The notes under the pieces were generated by a model that worked only from the letters and a program-made list of their open reading frames with translations, made no database searches and was not told the origin of the DNA. Shown in pieces: positions 26,034-36,150 of a DNA stretch of 64,000 nucleotides. Within the stretch, counting starts at the first letter, position 1. Every line of letters starts with the position of its first letter. A program made the position numbers and the translations under genes. This DNA is from Deinococcus rubellus (GTDB lineage: Bacteria > Deinococcota > Deinococci > Deinococcales > Deinococcaceae). The stretch is from the NCBI RefSeq assembly GCF_025244745.1, contig NZ_CP104213.1:2673501-2737500 (forward strand), in the 5' to 3' direction.

Positions 26034-27305
26034 CTAGAAGCTGTAGCCATAGCCATCTCCTTTGTGTAGCGTTATGAAGAAGCGGTGATGGATGCCGTCC
26101 ACCTGCGGAAGTTTGAAACTGCCAGTCGCCCGCACAGAAACCCGCCCGATGTACGTCCCCACCTTCTTGCCCGTTGTGACCACGGCCCGCACCATGTCTC
26201 CGGTCTGAAAGCCAAAGAACACTTTCTGGCGCGTCCGGTGCCGAATCGGGAAGCCGTACTTATTTGTGCCGCACACCTGACGATTGCCGCGCCCCATGCA
26301 GGCGACCTTCAGGGGCTTCAGGGGCCGGAGGGCAACGCTCTCGCCCGAATCCCCAACGCAGGCCGCATCAATCCAGTGCGCTTTCTCGTAGCCCTGCTCA
26401 GTGCGGTTGAAGCTGGTCTGAGCGCCGCTCCCGGTTTCTACGGGGTATCCGAAGGTCTTGAGTTCGTCCAGTAGGCGGTACTTGGTGGCGTTGACGGCAG
26501 CCGAGTCGTGGAGGGACGCCTTCTGCTGCTCCTGAATCTTTCGCAGGACGGCGGGCTTCCTAGCTAGGAACTCCTCCAGGGTGAGGTTGTCCTTCTCCTC
26601 GTTGCACTTGCGGCAAGACCACACGAGGTTGTTGATGCGATTGGAGCCGCCACGAGAGCGGGGGACAAGGTGCTCGACCTCTTCGCCTTTTTTCCCGCAG
26701 TAGGCGCACTTGTCGTCCCATTTTTGACGCAGGTAGGCCCGCACCTCCGTACCGAAGAGCGTTCCCTTCTGATACTCCTCGCGTTGGATGTCAGGATTCA
26801 TCATCTTCTGCGTGTCGAACGACACCAGCTCCATCGAGAAGGCATCCAACGGCGTGAGGCGATCCAGCCGCTTCGCCCACGACTTGATGGTGAGGACGCG
26901 GTGCATCAGGGATGGCGGCAACCACCCGGCAGGCTTGGTGCGGTTCAGGAAGCGGGCCGGGCGATGGCGCAGCTTGCGATTGCGGCGAGCTGAGCGCAGT
27001 GAGCGGCGGGCGAGTAGTTTGAGCTTGATCGCCATACCCCGGTGCGCCAGTTCCGCGCCCCAGATGCATTGCTTCCCCGTCTTGCCTTTCAGTACGAGCG
27101 CCATACCAGTGGTTTTGGAGCCAGGATCGAGCTTGAGGGCGAGGGGTTGGGAGAGGTTCGGAGACGCTTCTTTCAGGATGACTGTGAACGGATAGCGCCG
27201 CCACACAGCGGCCTTACCGCCTTCCAGCATCTTCCTGGCCCGTTTTGCTGTACACGGCATCAATGGGGATTTATCTGGGTTGAGAACAAAAACTCGGTGA
27301 CTCAT
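26034..27305 (-). CDS. iscB: IscB RNA-guided HNH/RuvC endonuclease
   Basis: 423-aa protein, the compact Cas9 ancestor class. PLMP motif at residues 14-17; RuvC-I LKLDPGSKTTGMAL with D60; arginine-rich bridge helix (about 100-122, ARRSLRSARRNRKLRHRPAR); RuvC-II FSMELVSFD with E159; HNH domain 200-240 with CAYCG, EHLVPRSRGG (H212) and CRKCNEEK, the four Cys forming a zinc site; RuvC-III KAHWIDAACVG (H310, D313). All catalytic residues expected for both nuclease sites are present, so the enzyme looks active. The family nicks or cuts DNA matched by an omegaRNA guide. No REC lobe, as expected. Confidence 0.95.
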   Translation of the reverse strand: MSHRVFVLNPDKSPLMPCTAKRARKMLEGGKAAVWRRYPFTVILKEASPNLSQPLALKLDPGSKTTGMALVLKGKTGKQCIWGAELAHRGMAIKLKLLARRSLRSARRNRKLRHRPARFLNRTKPAGWLPPSLMHRVLTIKSWAKRLDRLTPLDAFSMELVSFDTQKMMNPDIQREEYQKGTLFGTEVRAYLRQKWDDKCAYCGKKGEEVEHLVPRSRGGSNRINNLVWSCRKCNEEKDNLTLEEFLARKPAVLRKIQEQQKASLHDSAAVNATKYRLLDELKTFGYPVETGSGAQTSFNRTEQGYEKAHWIDAACVGDSGESVALRPLKPLKVACMGRGNRQVCGTNKYGFPIRHRTRQKVFFGFQTGDMVRAVVTTGKKVGTYIGRVSVRATGSFKLPQVDGIHHRFFITLHKGDGYGYSF

Positions 27306-27541
27306 CGTGTGTCCTTGTTGCGCGTAAGCGCCGTGTAAAGTTCGCCTAGACGGGCATCTTCAAGTTTGTCGCTCTACATTCAGAGGCGCGAGGTTTTCCC
27401 TTCCCGGCTTTCTTTGTTTGTAGACACAGAGCCAAAAACTGGCGAGGCATTCTTGGGTGTGATGGCTTGAACATCGTTTACCCTTACGGGTCGTCGGGTA
27501 AGCAAGTGGGGCCTTAAAAGCCCCGGCCTTTAGGCCTGGGG
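27306..27541 (-). ncRNA. omegaRNA (HEARO-type) of IscB
   Basis: The roughly 236 nt directly upstream of iscB on the same strand have no ORF and are rich in helices: the end hairpin with TAAA loop, a long GGGGC-TTTTAAG-GCCCC helix beside it, and a TTACCC/GGGTAA hairpin (minus strand, about 27503-27480). This is the place and architecture of the HEARO/omegaRNA scaffold, whose guide is copied from DNA just outside the left end; here that would be the 3' end of the arginase gene. Confidence 0.72.
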
Positions 27542-27545
27542 TTGC

Positions 27546-28430
27546 TTACAAAATCCGCTGTCCCAGCAGGCTCGCCGCCATGCCGACCATCACCTCGGCA
27601 GTCTGGTTTCTGAGGTCGAGCACCGGGTTGACTTCCACGATATCGAGGCTGGTGACCCGGCCCGATTCGGCAAACAGTTCCATCAAGAGGTGGCCCTCGC
27701 GGTAGCTCAGGCCGCCGGGCACGGGCGTGCCGACGCCAGGGCAGACCACCGGGTCGAGGGCGTCGGCGTCGAAGGACACATGCAGGCGCTCCAGATGGCT
27801 GAGGCGCTCCAGGGTTTCCTGGGCAATCCGGGTGATGCCGAGCTGGTCCACATCCTTCATGGTGTAGGTCTTGATGCCCGCCTCGGCCACCAGTTCGCGC
27901 TCGCGCGGGTCCACGCTCCGCAGGCCGATCATCACGATGTCCTCGGGGCGGGCATGCCAACCCCCGGCGATGCTGCTCAGGCGCGAATCACCCAGGCCAG
28001 TCAGGTGCGCCACCGGCATCCCGTGAATGTTGCCGCTCTCGCTGCTGCCGGGCGTGTTGAAATCGGCGTGGGCGTCCACCCAGACGACTCCGGTTCGCCG
28101 CCCACGCGCCGCACCCGGCACCGTGCCCATGCTGATGGAATGGTCGCCCCCCAGCGCAATCGGAAAGGTGCTGGCGTCGAGCGCGCTGAGGCGCTGGTAC
28201 GCCCCGGTGCAGGCGCTCAGAATTTCGTCCAGAAAGACCAGCCCCTGATCCTGATACTTGTCGGCAGTTTCCGGCACTGCCACCGGTACGTCGCCCAGAT
28301 CGGTGACGGTGTGGCCCAGGGCCCGCAGGGTGGCGGCCAGTTGAGCGTTTCGCAGCGCCGACGCGCCCATATCCACCCCGCGCCGCCCCGCACCGAGGTC
28401 CATCGGAATGCCCAGAATCGAGATGTCCAT
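27546..28430 (-). CDS. rocF: arginase
   Basis: 294-aa Mn-dependent ureohydrolase that splits arginine to ornithine and urea. Metal motifs are all present: LGGDHSISMG, VVWVDAHADFNTP, and FDADALDPVVCPGVGTPVPGG. Length is normal for bacterial arginase, and SGNIHGMPVAHLTG fits arginase better than agmatinase. The stop codon is immediately next to the IscB element; the final residues are compatible with a complete protein. A TAGCAT box 6 nt before the ATG suggests leaderless mRNA. Confidence 0.92.
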   Translation of the reverse strand: MDISILGIPMDLGAGRRGVDMGASALRNAQLAATLRALGHTVTDLGDVPVAVPETADKYQDQGLVFLDEILSACTGAYQRLSALDASTFPIALGGDHSISMGTVPGAARGRRTGVVWVDAHADFNTPGSSESGNIHGMPVAHLTGLGDSRLSSIAGGWHARPEDIVMIGLRSVDPRERELVAEAGIKTYTMKDVDQLGITRIAQETLERLSHLERLHVSFDADALDPVVCPGVGTPVPGGLSYREGHLLMELFAESGRVTSLDIVEVNPVLDLRNQTAEVMVGMAASLLGQRIL

Positions 28431-28597
28431 CCGGTCATGCTAGGGCCTGGGCAGCGGTATGCCTCAGCACTGCATGAATATCAACGGGAATGCGGGGCAG
28501 CACACCCACTGTGCGTGGAAGGGCACTGCCGAACTGTCGGCCCTCAACTGAATATTCACTCGCCATGTCGGCCCGCGCCCGGCCCTATCATGAGCGG

Positions 28598-29209
28598 ATG
28601 ACCATCCAGACCCCCCGGATTCACCTCGGCACGCTGCTGCGCCAGATGGGCGACGCCGAAGCCAGCGGTGAACTCACGGAACTCCGTTACGAGCAGGGCA
28701 AAGAAGCGCAGACGATGCGTTTTGCCGAACCTGCATTTTACGAGATCAGCGTCAACGCCCTGCAAGGCAATGAATTCTGGTTGCAAGGCCATTTCGAGGC
28801 GACCCTGGAAATGGACTGCGCCCGCTGCCTACGCCCGGTGGAGGTGCCGATCGAGCTCAAGCTCGGCACCCTGATGCGCTACGATCCTGCCGCCACAACG
28901 CCTTACCTGGAGGAAGCCGACACCGGCGAGGAGATTCTGGTGTTCGGCGACCCCGACCTCAATCTGAGCAACTACCTGGCCGAGACCACCCTGCTCGAAG
29001 CGCCGCTGAGCGTGCTGCACGACGACGCCTGCCGGGGATTGTGCCAGGTCTGCGGCCACGACCTCAACGACGGCCCCTGCGAGCACAGCGCTGGCGTGCC
29101 AATTGAGGACGACTCCGAGCGTTTTCTGGAAGCCCAGCATGATGGGAAGCAGCACGCCCGCCAGAACCCCTTCAAGTCGCTGAGCGGTCTGGAATTGCCG
29201 GATGAATAG
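28598..29209 (+). CDS. YceD/DUF177 family protein
   Basis: 203-aa protein with the DUF177 core [16 protein letters not shown] and a second Cys set [17 protein letters not shown], together a likely zinc site. The family is linked to 23S rRNA/ribosome accumulation. The longer upstream frame lacks a start signal; TATCAT is 6 nt before the chosen ATG. Often it precedes rpmF, but here it is followed 2 nt later by moaC. Confidence 0.88.
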   Translation: MTIQTPRIHLGTLLRQMGDAEASGELTELRYEQGKEAQTMRFAEPAFYEISVNALQGNEFWLQGHFEATLEMDCARCLRPVEVPIELKLGTLMRYDPAATTPYLEEADTGEEILVFGDPDLNLSNYLAETTLLEAPLSVLHDDACRGLCQVCGHDLNDGPCEHSAGVPIEDDSERFLEAQHDGKQHARQNPFKSLSGLELPDE

Positions 29210-29211
29210 AG

Positions 29212-29700
29212 ATGAGTGACACGCCCGCCCCCCCGGAACTCACCCACTTCGTGGCGGGGCAGCCGCGCATGGTCGACGTGACCGGCAAGGCCGCAACCCA
29301 CCGCGAGGCCAGCGCCGAGGCCTGGGTCGTTCTTCCGCCCGAGGCCCGCGCCGCGCTGGAGAGCGGCACCAATAAGAAAGGTGACCCCTTGATGGTGGCG
29401 CGACTGGCGGGCCTGGCGGGCAGCAAACGCACGGCAGACCTGATCACGCTGTGCCACCCCATTCCCGTGACCGGCGCGCAGGTAGACGTGAGCCTGGAGC
29501 CGGGCGGCGTGCATATCGTCGCCACTGTCAGAACCCAGGCTCCCACCGGCGTCGAGATGGAAGCCCTGACCGCCGTGACAGTGGCGGCCCTCAACGTCTA
29601 CGACATGCTCAAGGCTGCCAGCAAGGCCATCGAGATTCAGGGGGTGCGCCTGCTCAGCAAAAGCGGCGGCAAGAGCGGCGACTACCGGCGCAGCGACTGA
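29212..29700 (+). CDS. moaC: cyclic pyranopterin monophosphate synthase
   Basis: 162-aa molybdenum-cofactor enzyme that converts the MoaA product into cPMP. Conserved segments: [35 protein letters not shown] (active His) and [20 protein letters not shown] with [20 protein letters not shown]. Complete and of usual length. It is coupled to yceD by a 2-nt gap; no other moa genes are in the window. Confidence 0.96.
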   Translation: MSDTPAPPELTHFVAGQPRMVDVTGKAATHREASAEAWVVLPPEARAALESGTNKKGDPLMVARLAGLAGSKRTADLITLCHPIPVTGAQVDVSLEPGGVHIVATVRTQAPTGVEMEALTAVTVAALNVYDMLKAASKAIEIQGVRLLSKSGGKSGDYRRSD

Positions 29701-29706
29701 AGCGGC

Positions 29707-30141
29707 TCAGACCTCCGGGCCTTCCACCAGCCGGGCCGTGATCTGGCGGTAACGCGCTTGCAGACCGGGGAGGGCCGGGGCCAGCGCCAGCGCCGTCAGC
29801 AGCGAACCTTCAATCCTGAGCTGCCCTGCCGAGAGGGCGGCCACCGGGTTGAGTTCACCGCGCCAGAAGCGGTCGATCGTGTCACCCGCCAGATGAAACG
29901 TCAGATCGGGCGTGGGCAGGTCCTGAACCTCTCCGGTTTCATCGGCCCTGACCACCGCCTCGCCGCTGCGTCCGTCCACCACGAGATAGAGGTCAGGGTT
30001 TTGAAAAGCAAAGGCCACGACCAGCCGCCGCGCTGCCAGCACATTGGCCTGGGCGTCCTGACCTGCCGGGGCGTAGACTTCGCTCAGAATGGCCCACAGT
30101 TGGGTCGCCGAAAAGATTGACGGGTGCAGCATCTTGGGCAT
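29707..30141 (-). CDS. SCP2 sterol-carrier-domain protein
   Basis: 144-aa protein with an SCP2-like lipid-binding domain (VAFAFQNPDLYLVVDGRSGE, then DLTFHLAGDTIDRFWRGELN and LSAGQLRIEGSL). The longer in-frame extension runs into the divergent promoter region, so I start at MPKMLH; TACCGT is 6 nt before that ATG. Role unknown beyond hydrophobic ligand binding. It ends 7 nt from the convergent moaC. Confidence 0.78.
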   Translation of the reverse strand: MPKMLHPSIFSATQLWAILSEVYAPAGQDAQANVLAARRLVVAFAFQNPDLYLVVDGRSGEAVVRADETGEVQDLPTPDLTFHLAGDTIDRFWRGELNPVAALSAGQLRIEGSLLTALALAPALPGLQARYRQITARLVEGPEV

Positions 30142-30238
30142 TTTTTCACGGTACCCCCTGCTTTCTACACCGCGCCTTACAGAAGAGCAGGGACTCGTGT
30201 CAGCGCCGACAATTGGCCTGTAACAAGACCGACACAGG

Positions 30239-30266
30239 TTGGACGCCCAGTGCAGTCTGCTAAGTG
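30239..30266 (+). promoter_or_regulatory. promoter of 98-aa gene
   Basis: TTGGAC (30239-30244), 16-nt spacer and TAAGTG (30261-30266), about 30 nt before the ATG. The gene has a strong ribosome-binding site, unlike most leaderless genes nearby. Confidence 0.4.
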
Positions 30267-30295
30267 GGCAAGACCACTTCACAGGAGGTACACCC

Positions 30296-30592
30296 ATGAA
30301 TGAGCAACTAAGTCAGACCCTTCAGGCAGCCAAAGGCGGCGTCGCCAACATTCCGGCAGCTGCGGCCCTGAGCAACGTGACCAGCTGGCATAGCGCCCTG
30401 AACGGCGTTCCCGGCGCGGAAACGCTGGTCAGCCACCTCGCCAAGCTCAAGTCGGCTCTGGAAAGCGGCAACCTTCAGGAAGCCGCCGGAATTCTGCCCG
30501 GCCTGGGCAGCGAGACCGAGAAGCTGGCTTCTGCCGCCCCCGATGCCGACAAAGACGGCCTCAAGCAGCTGGCCGCCGCCCTCAAAGGCTAA
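30296..30592 (+). CDS. hypothetical Ala-rich helical protein, 98 aa
   Basis: Small, Ala/Leu/Gly-rich helical protein without Cys or membrane segments. ACAGGAGG sits 8 nt before the ATG, suggesting strong expression, and a near-perfect terminator follows 11 nt after the stop. I recognise no family; a single-gene unit of unknown role. Confidence 0.75.
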   Translation: MNEQLSQTLQAAKGGVANIPAAAALSNVTSWHSALNGVPGAETLVSHLAKLKSALESGNLQEAAGILPGLGSETEKLASAAPDADKDGLKQLAAALKG

Positions 30593-30603
30593 ACCAGATT
30601 TCT

Positions 30604-30648
30604 GCTGAAGAAGCGGGCCGCCCAACTCGGGCGGCCCGCTTCTTCAGC
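30604..30648. terminator. bidirectional terminator, 20-bp perfect stem
   Basis: Twenty-base perfect inverted repeat from GCTGAAGAAG to CTTCTTCAGC with loop AACTC. It sits between the 98-aa gene and convergent ppgK and can act in both directions. Confidence 0.85.
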
Positions 30649-30674
30649 TCTGGTGGTCTGCGAGAGCGTCTTTT

Positions 30675-31424
30675 CTAGCGCTCGCTGGCGTACAAAGCCG
30701 CGCCCACGATGCCCGCGTCGTTTTGCAGGGTCGCCGTGACCAGCCTGGTCTTGCAGTCAATCTGCGCCTGCCACTTGTCAGCCTTCTTGCTGATGCCGCC
30801 GCCGATGATGAACAGGTCAGGGCTAAAGAGCATCTCGACGTGTTGCAGATACTTGTTGACGCGCTTGGCCCAGCTTTTCCAGCCCAGGTCGTCCTGTTCC
30901 CGGATTCGGTCGGAAGCCCAGGCCTCGGCCTCGGTGGCGGCCTTGTCGACGTTGAGCCAGAGGTGGCCGAGTTCAGTGTTGGGAATCAGCACGCCGCCGT
31001 AAAGCAGGGCGCTGCCGATGCCGGTGCCGAAGGTGAGTAGCAGCGCCACCCCGACCTCGCCCTTGCCCGCGCCGAAACGGGCCTCGGCCAGCCCAGCAGC
31101 GTCGGCGTCGTTGAGCAGGGTGACCTGCTGCCCGGTGGCCTTGGTGAACAGATCGTCGGCGTCCAGGCCGATCCAGCCCTTGTCCACGTTGGCGGCGCTC
31201 ATGGTGTGGCCGTGCTGCACCACGCCGGGAAAGGTGACGCCCACCGGCCCACTGTGATCAAAATGCTTGACCAGGTCGTGAACCACCTCGGCCACATCGT
31301 GCGCCTTGGCTCCCTCCGGCGTGGGAATGCGGTAGCGCTCCGCCGTGAGTTTTCCGGTCTGGGTGTCTACCGGAGCGCCCTTGATGCCGCTGCCGCCGAT
31401 GTCGATGCCGAGAATGAGGCTCAT
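30675..31424 (-). CDS. ppgK: polyphosphate glucokinase
   Basis: 249-aa ROK-fold kinase that phosphorylates glucose with polyphosphate (and usually ATP). Features: ILGIDIGGSGIKGAPVD, GVTFPGVVQHG, LLNDADAAGLAEARFGAG, LTFGTGIGSAL and FIIGGGISKKADKW. The sequence TELGHLWLNVDKAATEAEAW matches PpgK in place of the zinc-binding ROK motif. It would trap glucose released by the glycosidases encoded earlier in the window. TACCCT lies 8 nt before the ATG. Confidence 0.93.
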   Translation of the reverse strand: MSLILGIDIGGSGIKGAPVDTQTGKLTAERYRIPTPEGAKAHDVAEVVHDLVKHFDHSGPVGVTFPGVVQHGHTMSAANVDKGWIGLDADDLFTKATGQQVTLLNDADAAGLAEARFGAGKGEVGVALLLTFGTGIGSALLYGGVLIPNTELGHLWLNVDKAATEAEAWASDRIREQDDLGWKSWAKRVNKYLQHVEMLFSPDLFIIGGGISKKADKWQAQIDCKTRLVTATLQNDAGIVGAALYASER

Positions 31425-31592
31425 ATCTGCTCAGGGTATCAAGTTTGGCAGGGTGCCGGACAGGGCCAGCTCGGGCAACTCGAATGTGCCGTCCGCACCA
31501 GGAACAAAGACGGCGACCTGGCAGCCTGGGCCATGCTCCAAGGATCAGCAGGAGTGATGTGGGCGATCACGATCCAGGGGAGGCACCCACAC

Positions 31593-31626
31593 CAAAAGCG
31601 CCCGGCTGCACTTCTCGCCGGGCGCT
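31593..31626 (-). terminator. terminator of clpC
   Basis: AGCGCCCGGC and GCCGGGCGCT form a 10-bp stem with a 10-nt loop, followed on the minus strand by TTTT. It lies 17 nt after the clpC stop. The rest of 31425-31592 holds no recognisable gene. Confidence 0.8.
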
Positions 31627-31642
31627 CTCAACCAACGGGGCT

Positions 31643-33880
<2,238 letters not shown>

Positions 33881-33956
33881 GGCATCCCTCGAAACACGGC
33901 GTTTGCGGAGTTGAGTGGGGGTTGGGCGCTTTTCGTCGTGGGATTTACTCTCCGGG

Positions 33957-33962
33957 AGTATA
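33957..33962 (-). promoter_or_regulatory. -10 box of clpC with overlapping palindrome
   Basis: TATACT on the minus strand, about 76 nt before the clpC ATG; a TACTC/GAGTA inverted repeat overlaps it. No clear -35 is seen. The rest of 33881-34145 shows nothing convincing. Confidence 0.45.
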
Positions 33963-34145
33963 GGTGAAGCTGTCTGAACGGCAGGTTACAAACGCGCTGG
34001 CTCGGCGCGGCGGCGCGGCGGGGCGACTTGGAGGTGGTGGGCACTGAGAATCATGGTAAGCCCCCGGCAGCGCTGTGGCCGCGCCCGAGGTCACGTTCTG
34101 CCTGAACTGGCTCCCTGGGCTGGCCTCCAACCCGGTCTTCGGCCT

Positions 34146-34739
34146 TCAGGTCACGCCGCTACTGAGCACGTCGTGGACGACGCGGGCGGTCATACCCCAG
34201 ATGTCGTGCTGCTGCCAGGGATAGCGGTAGAGCAGGAACATCTGCCCATCCGGCCCGCTGCGGCGCTCGGCGGGCTGCTCCAGAGCACGCAGTTCGCTCA
34301 GCGGCGGAAGCAGAATGGCCGACACCTCGGCGCTCAGGCTCAGGCGCGGCGCGGCGTCCAGGCGGGCCAGCACCGGGGTCACGTGGAAGCCTGCGGGGGT
34401 AAACACGTCGTCGAGTTCGCCCAGGACGCTTACGGCTTCCCGCTCCAATCCGACTTCCTCCCAGGCTTCGCGCAGGGCCGCCTCCACGACGCTTTCTCCA
34501 GTTTCCAGGCTACCGCCGGGAAAGCTGATCTGGCCCTGGTGGGTGGGCAGATCGCTGCTTCTGAGTGTCAGGAGCACCCTGGGATCGGGTTCGCGGGTCA
34601 GGCCCACCAGCACGGCGGCGGCGCGGTAGTGCGGCAGGTGCAGGCGGCGGCGGGTGCGGCCAAGCTGCCAGTCGGCCCAGGGGTCACTCTCCGGCAGCAT
34701 CGACTGGAATGGACCGTCACTCACCGGTGCACGCTTCAT
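34146..34739 (-). CDS. NUDIX CoA pyrophosphatase
   Basis: 197-aa hydrolase. The NUDIX box [19 protein letters not shown] then EEVGL fits GX5EX7REUXEEXGU, and the CoA-specific motif before it ([20 protein letters not shown]) identifies the CoA/acyl-CoA pyrophosphatase subgroup. It overlaps the end of mazG by 23 nt, pairing two housecleaning nucleotide hydrolases. Confidence 0.92.
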   Translation of the reverse strand: MKRAPVSDGPFQSMLPESDPWADWQLGRTRRRLHLPHYRAAAVLVGLTREPDPRVLLTLRSSDLPTHQGQISFPGGSLETGESVVEAALREAWEEVGLEREAVSVLGELDDVFTPAGFHVTPVLARLDAAPRLSLSAEVSAILLPPLSELRALEQPAERRSGPDGQMFLLYRYPWQQHDIWGMTARVVHDVLSSGVT

Positions 34740-35367
34740 CCGTCACGGCGTCCAGCGACCGAAGCTGCGCGTCGGTGTGGGCACGCAGGGCCACCTCCGG
34801 GTCGATGCCCAGGCCACGCGCCCAGGCCACAGCGGCGGCCAGCAGTGCCGCCACGCCCGCCTCAGTACCCGGAGCCTCGTCCAGTGCCTGTCGAAGCTGG
34901 GTCCGGGCCGGGTCCTTGCTCCGTTGCCCCAGTTTCTGCGCCTGCGCCTCGCGGGCCAGTGCTCCCAGGGCACGCGGGACCTTATCGGCAGCGCTGCGTG
35001 GTCTGCCGCCCTGCTCCTGCGCCTTGATGCTCTGCCAGTTACTTACCACTTCCTCGCTGTCCGACACCTGCACGTCTCCGAAGACGTGCGGATGCCGCCG
35101 GACCAGCTTGTCCACGATGCCCTGCTCGACGTCCTGATAGCTGAATTCGCCCGCCGCCTCGGCAATGACACTGTGAAAGGCCACTTGCAGCAGCACGTCA
35201 CCGAGTTCGCCGCGCAGTTCACCCAAATCGCCCGCCGAGATGGCGTCGGCAGCCTCAGCAGCTTCTTCGAGCAGGTAAGGGCGCAGGCTGGCATGGGTCT
35301 GTTCCTGGTCCCAGGGGCAGCCGTCCGGGGCGCGCAGGCGGCGCATGGTCTTGAGCAGCTCTAGCAT
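34717..35367 (-). CDS. mazG: nucleoside triphosphate pyrophosphohydrolase MazG
   Basis: 216-aa protein with the MazG helical metal site: [20 protein letters not shown], then [12 protein letters not shown] and [17 protein letters not shown], where the EExxE and ExxxD metal ligands lie. RRHPHVFGD is the conserved second element. The C-terminal domain is shorter than in E. coli. It hydrolyses abnormal or excess NTPs. TAGCAT is 6 nt before the ATG (leaderless). Confidence 0.93.
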   Translation of the reverse strand: MLELLKTMRRLRAPDGCPWDQEQTHASLRPYLLEEAAEAADAISAGDLGELRGELGDVLLQVAFHSVIAEAAGEFSYQDVEQGIVDKLVRRHPHVFGDVQVSDSEEVVSNWQSIKAQEQGGRPRSAADKVPRALGALAREAQAQKLGQRSKDPARTQLRQALDEAPGTEAGVAALLAAAVAWARGLGIDPEVALRAHTDAQLRSLDAVTDEACTGE

Positions 35368-35483
35368 GCCGGTATGCTACGCGGCCCCGGCCCGACCAAA
35401 GGCAAATCCGGTCGCCAAGCGCCCCCGCCAGCGGCTCACGCCCGCGTCATCTTTCATCAGCTTGTCTGGCCCACAGTGGGACC

Positions 35484-36077
35484 ATGAGTCACCGCCTGCG
35501 CCCCGCCATGATGGTCCTGAGCCTCCTCTTCCCACTTTTCTTCGGCGCAGTGTCGGCCCAGACTGCGCCCACCCCCATTCAGACCACGCCACTGCCCGCT
35601 GCACAACCGGCTCCGGTCCAACCGTCCCCAGCCAGCCCTGTGCCCACCCCTGCGCCGCCTGCCGGGGCTGCCACCAGCCCGTCCAGCGGACCGCTCAGCC
35701 GCGAACGCTTGCAGGCCGCCACCTACGTCATCCTGCCGCCGGTGGTGCAGGGCAACGCTTCGCTGATCGGCAGCAGCGATATGCAGTCGGTGCTGGGAGC
35801 CATGGCGCGCGACTCGCAGGGAGCCATCCACCGGCGCTATCCTGGCGCGCACTTCACGGATGACGCCAATGCCCCCGGCGTCATCCGGGTCACGCCGCAG
35901 ATGCTGGCTCCCAGCGCGCTGGTGCCCTGGGCCAACATCGGCGCAAGCTGGGTCTTTCAGGCGCAGGGCGCACCCGATCTGGTGTTGCAGCAGAACTTCA
36001 GTCTCTGGACGGTGTACCTTCACCGCGCCGAGGCCGCCAACTTCGTGTTCGATCAGTTGGCCCAGCGCCTGCCCTGA
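35484..36077 (+). CDS. secreted protein of unknown function
   Basis: 197-aa protein with a signal peptide (hydrophobic 9-25, cleavage near VSAQ), then a Pro/Ala/Thr-rich linker (26-70), and a compact globular C-terminal part (about 75-197). I recognise no family. A 15-bp bidirectional terminator follows. The Pro-rich linker suggests attachment away from the envelope or a flexible lead. Confidence 0.72.
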   Translation: MSHRLRPAMMVLSLLFPLFFGAVSAQTAPTPIQTTPLPAAQPAPVQPSPASPVPTPAPPAGAATSPSSGPLSRERLQAATYVILPPVVQGNASLIGSSDMQSVLGAMARDSQGAIHRRYPGAHFTDDANAPGVIRVTPQMLAPSALVPWANIGASWVFQAQGAPDLVLQQNFSLWTVYLHRAEAANFVFDQLAQRLP

Positions 36078-36088
36078 GTCACGCTTGA

Positions 36089-36131
36089 CAAAGCGAAACG
36101 GCCACGCCATTGCGGGGGCCGTTTCGCTTTG
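36089..36131. terminator. bidirectional terminator, 15-bp stem
   Basis: CAAAGCGAAACGGCC (36089-36103) is the exact reverse complement of GGCCGTTTCGCTTTG (36117-36131), loop of 13 nt. It separates two convergent genes. Confidence 0.85.
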
Positions 36132-36150
36132 TTAATTGGAGTTCAGCCGA

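Larger units (their letters stand above)
25979..27545 (-). mobile_element. stand-alone IscB element (IS200/IS605-derived)
   Basis: Unit containing iscB and its upstream non-coding RNA region, bounded by matching hairpins. The left-end hairpin is CCCC-A-GGCC-TAAA-GGCC-G-GGGG (27541-27521 on the minus strand) and the right-end hairpin is of the same form with TAAA loop (26004-25983). Such subterminal hairpins are typical of IS200/IS605-family ends. No TnpA transposase is present, so mobility would need help in trans. The left end abuts the arginase stop codon (27546-27548). Exact ends are approximate. Confidence 0.75.
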
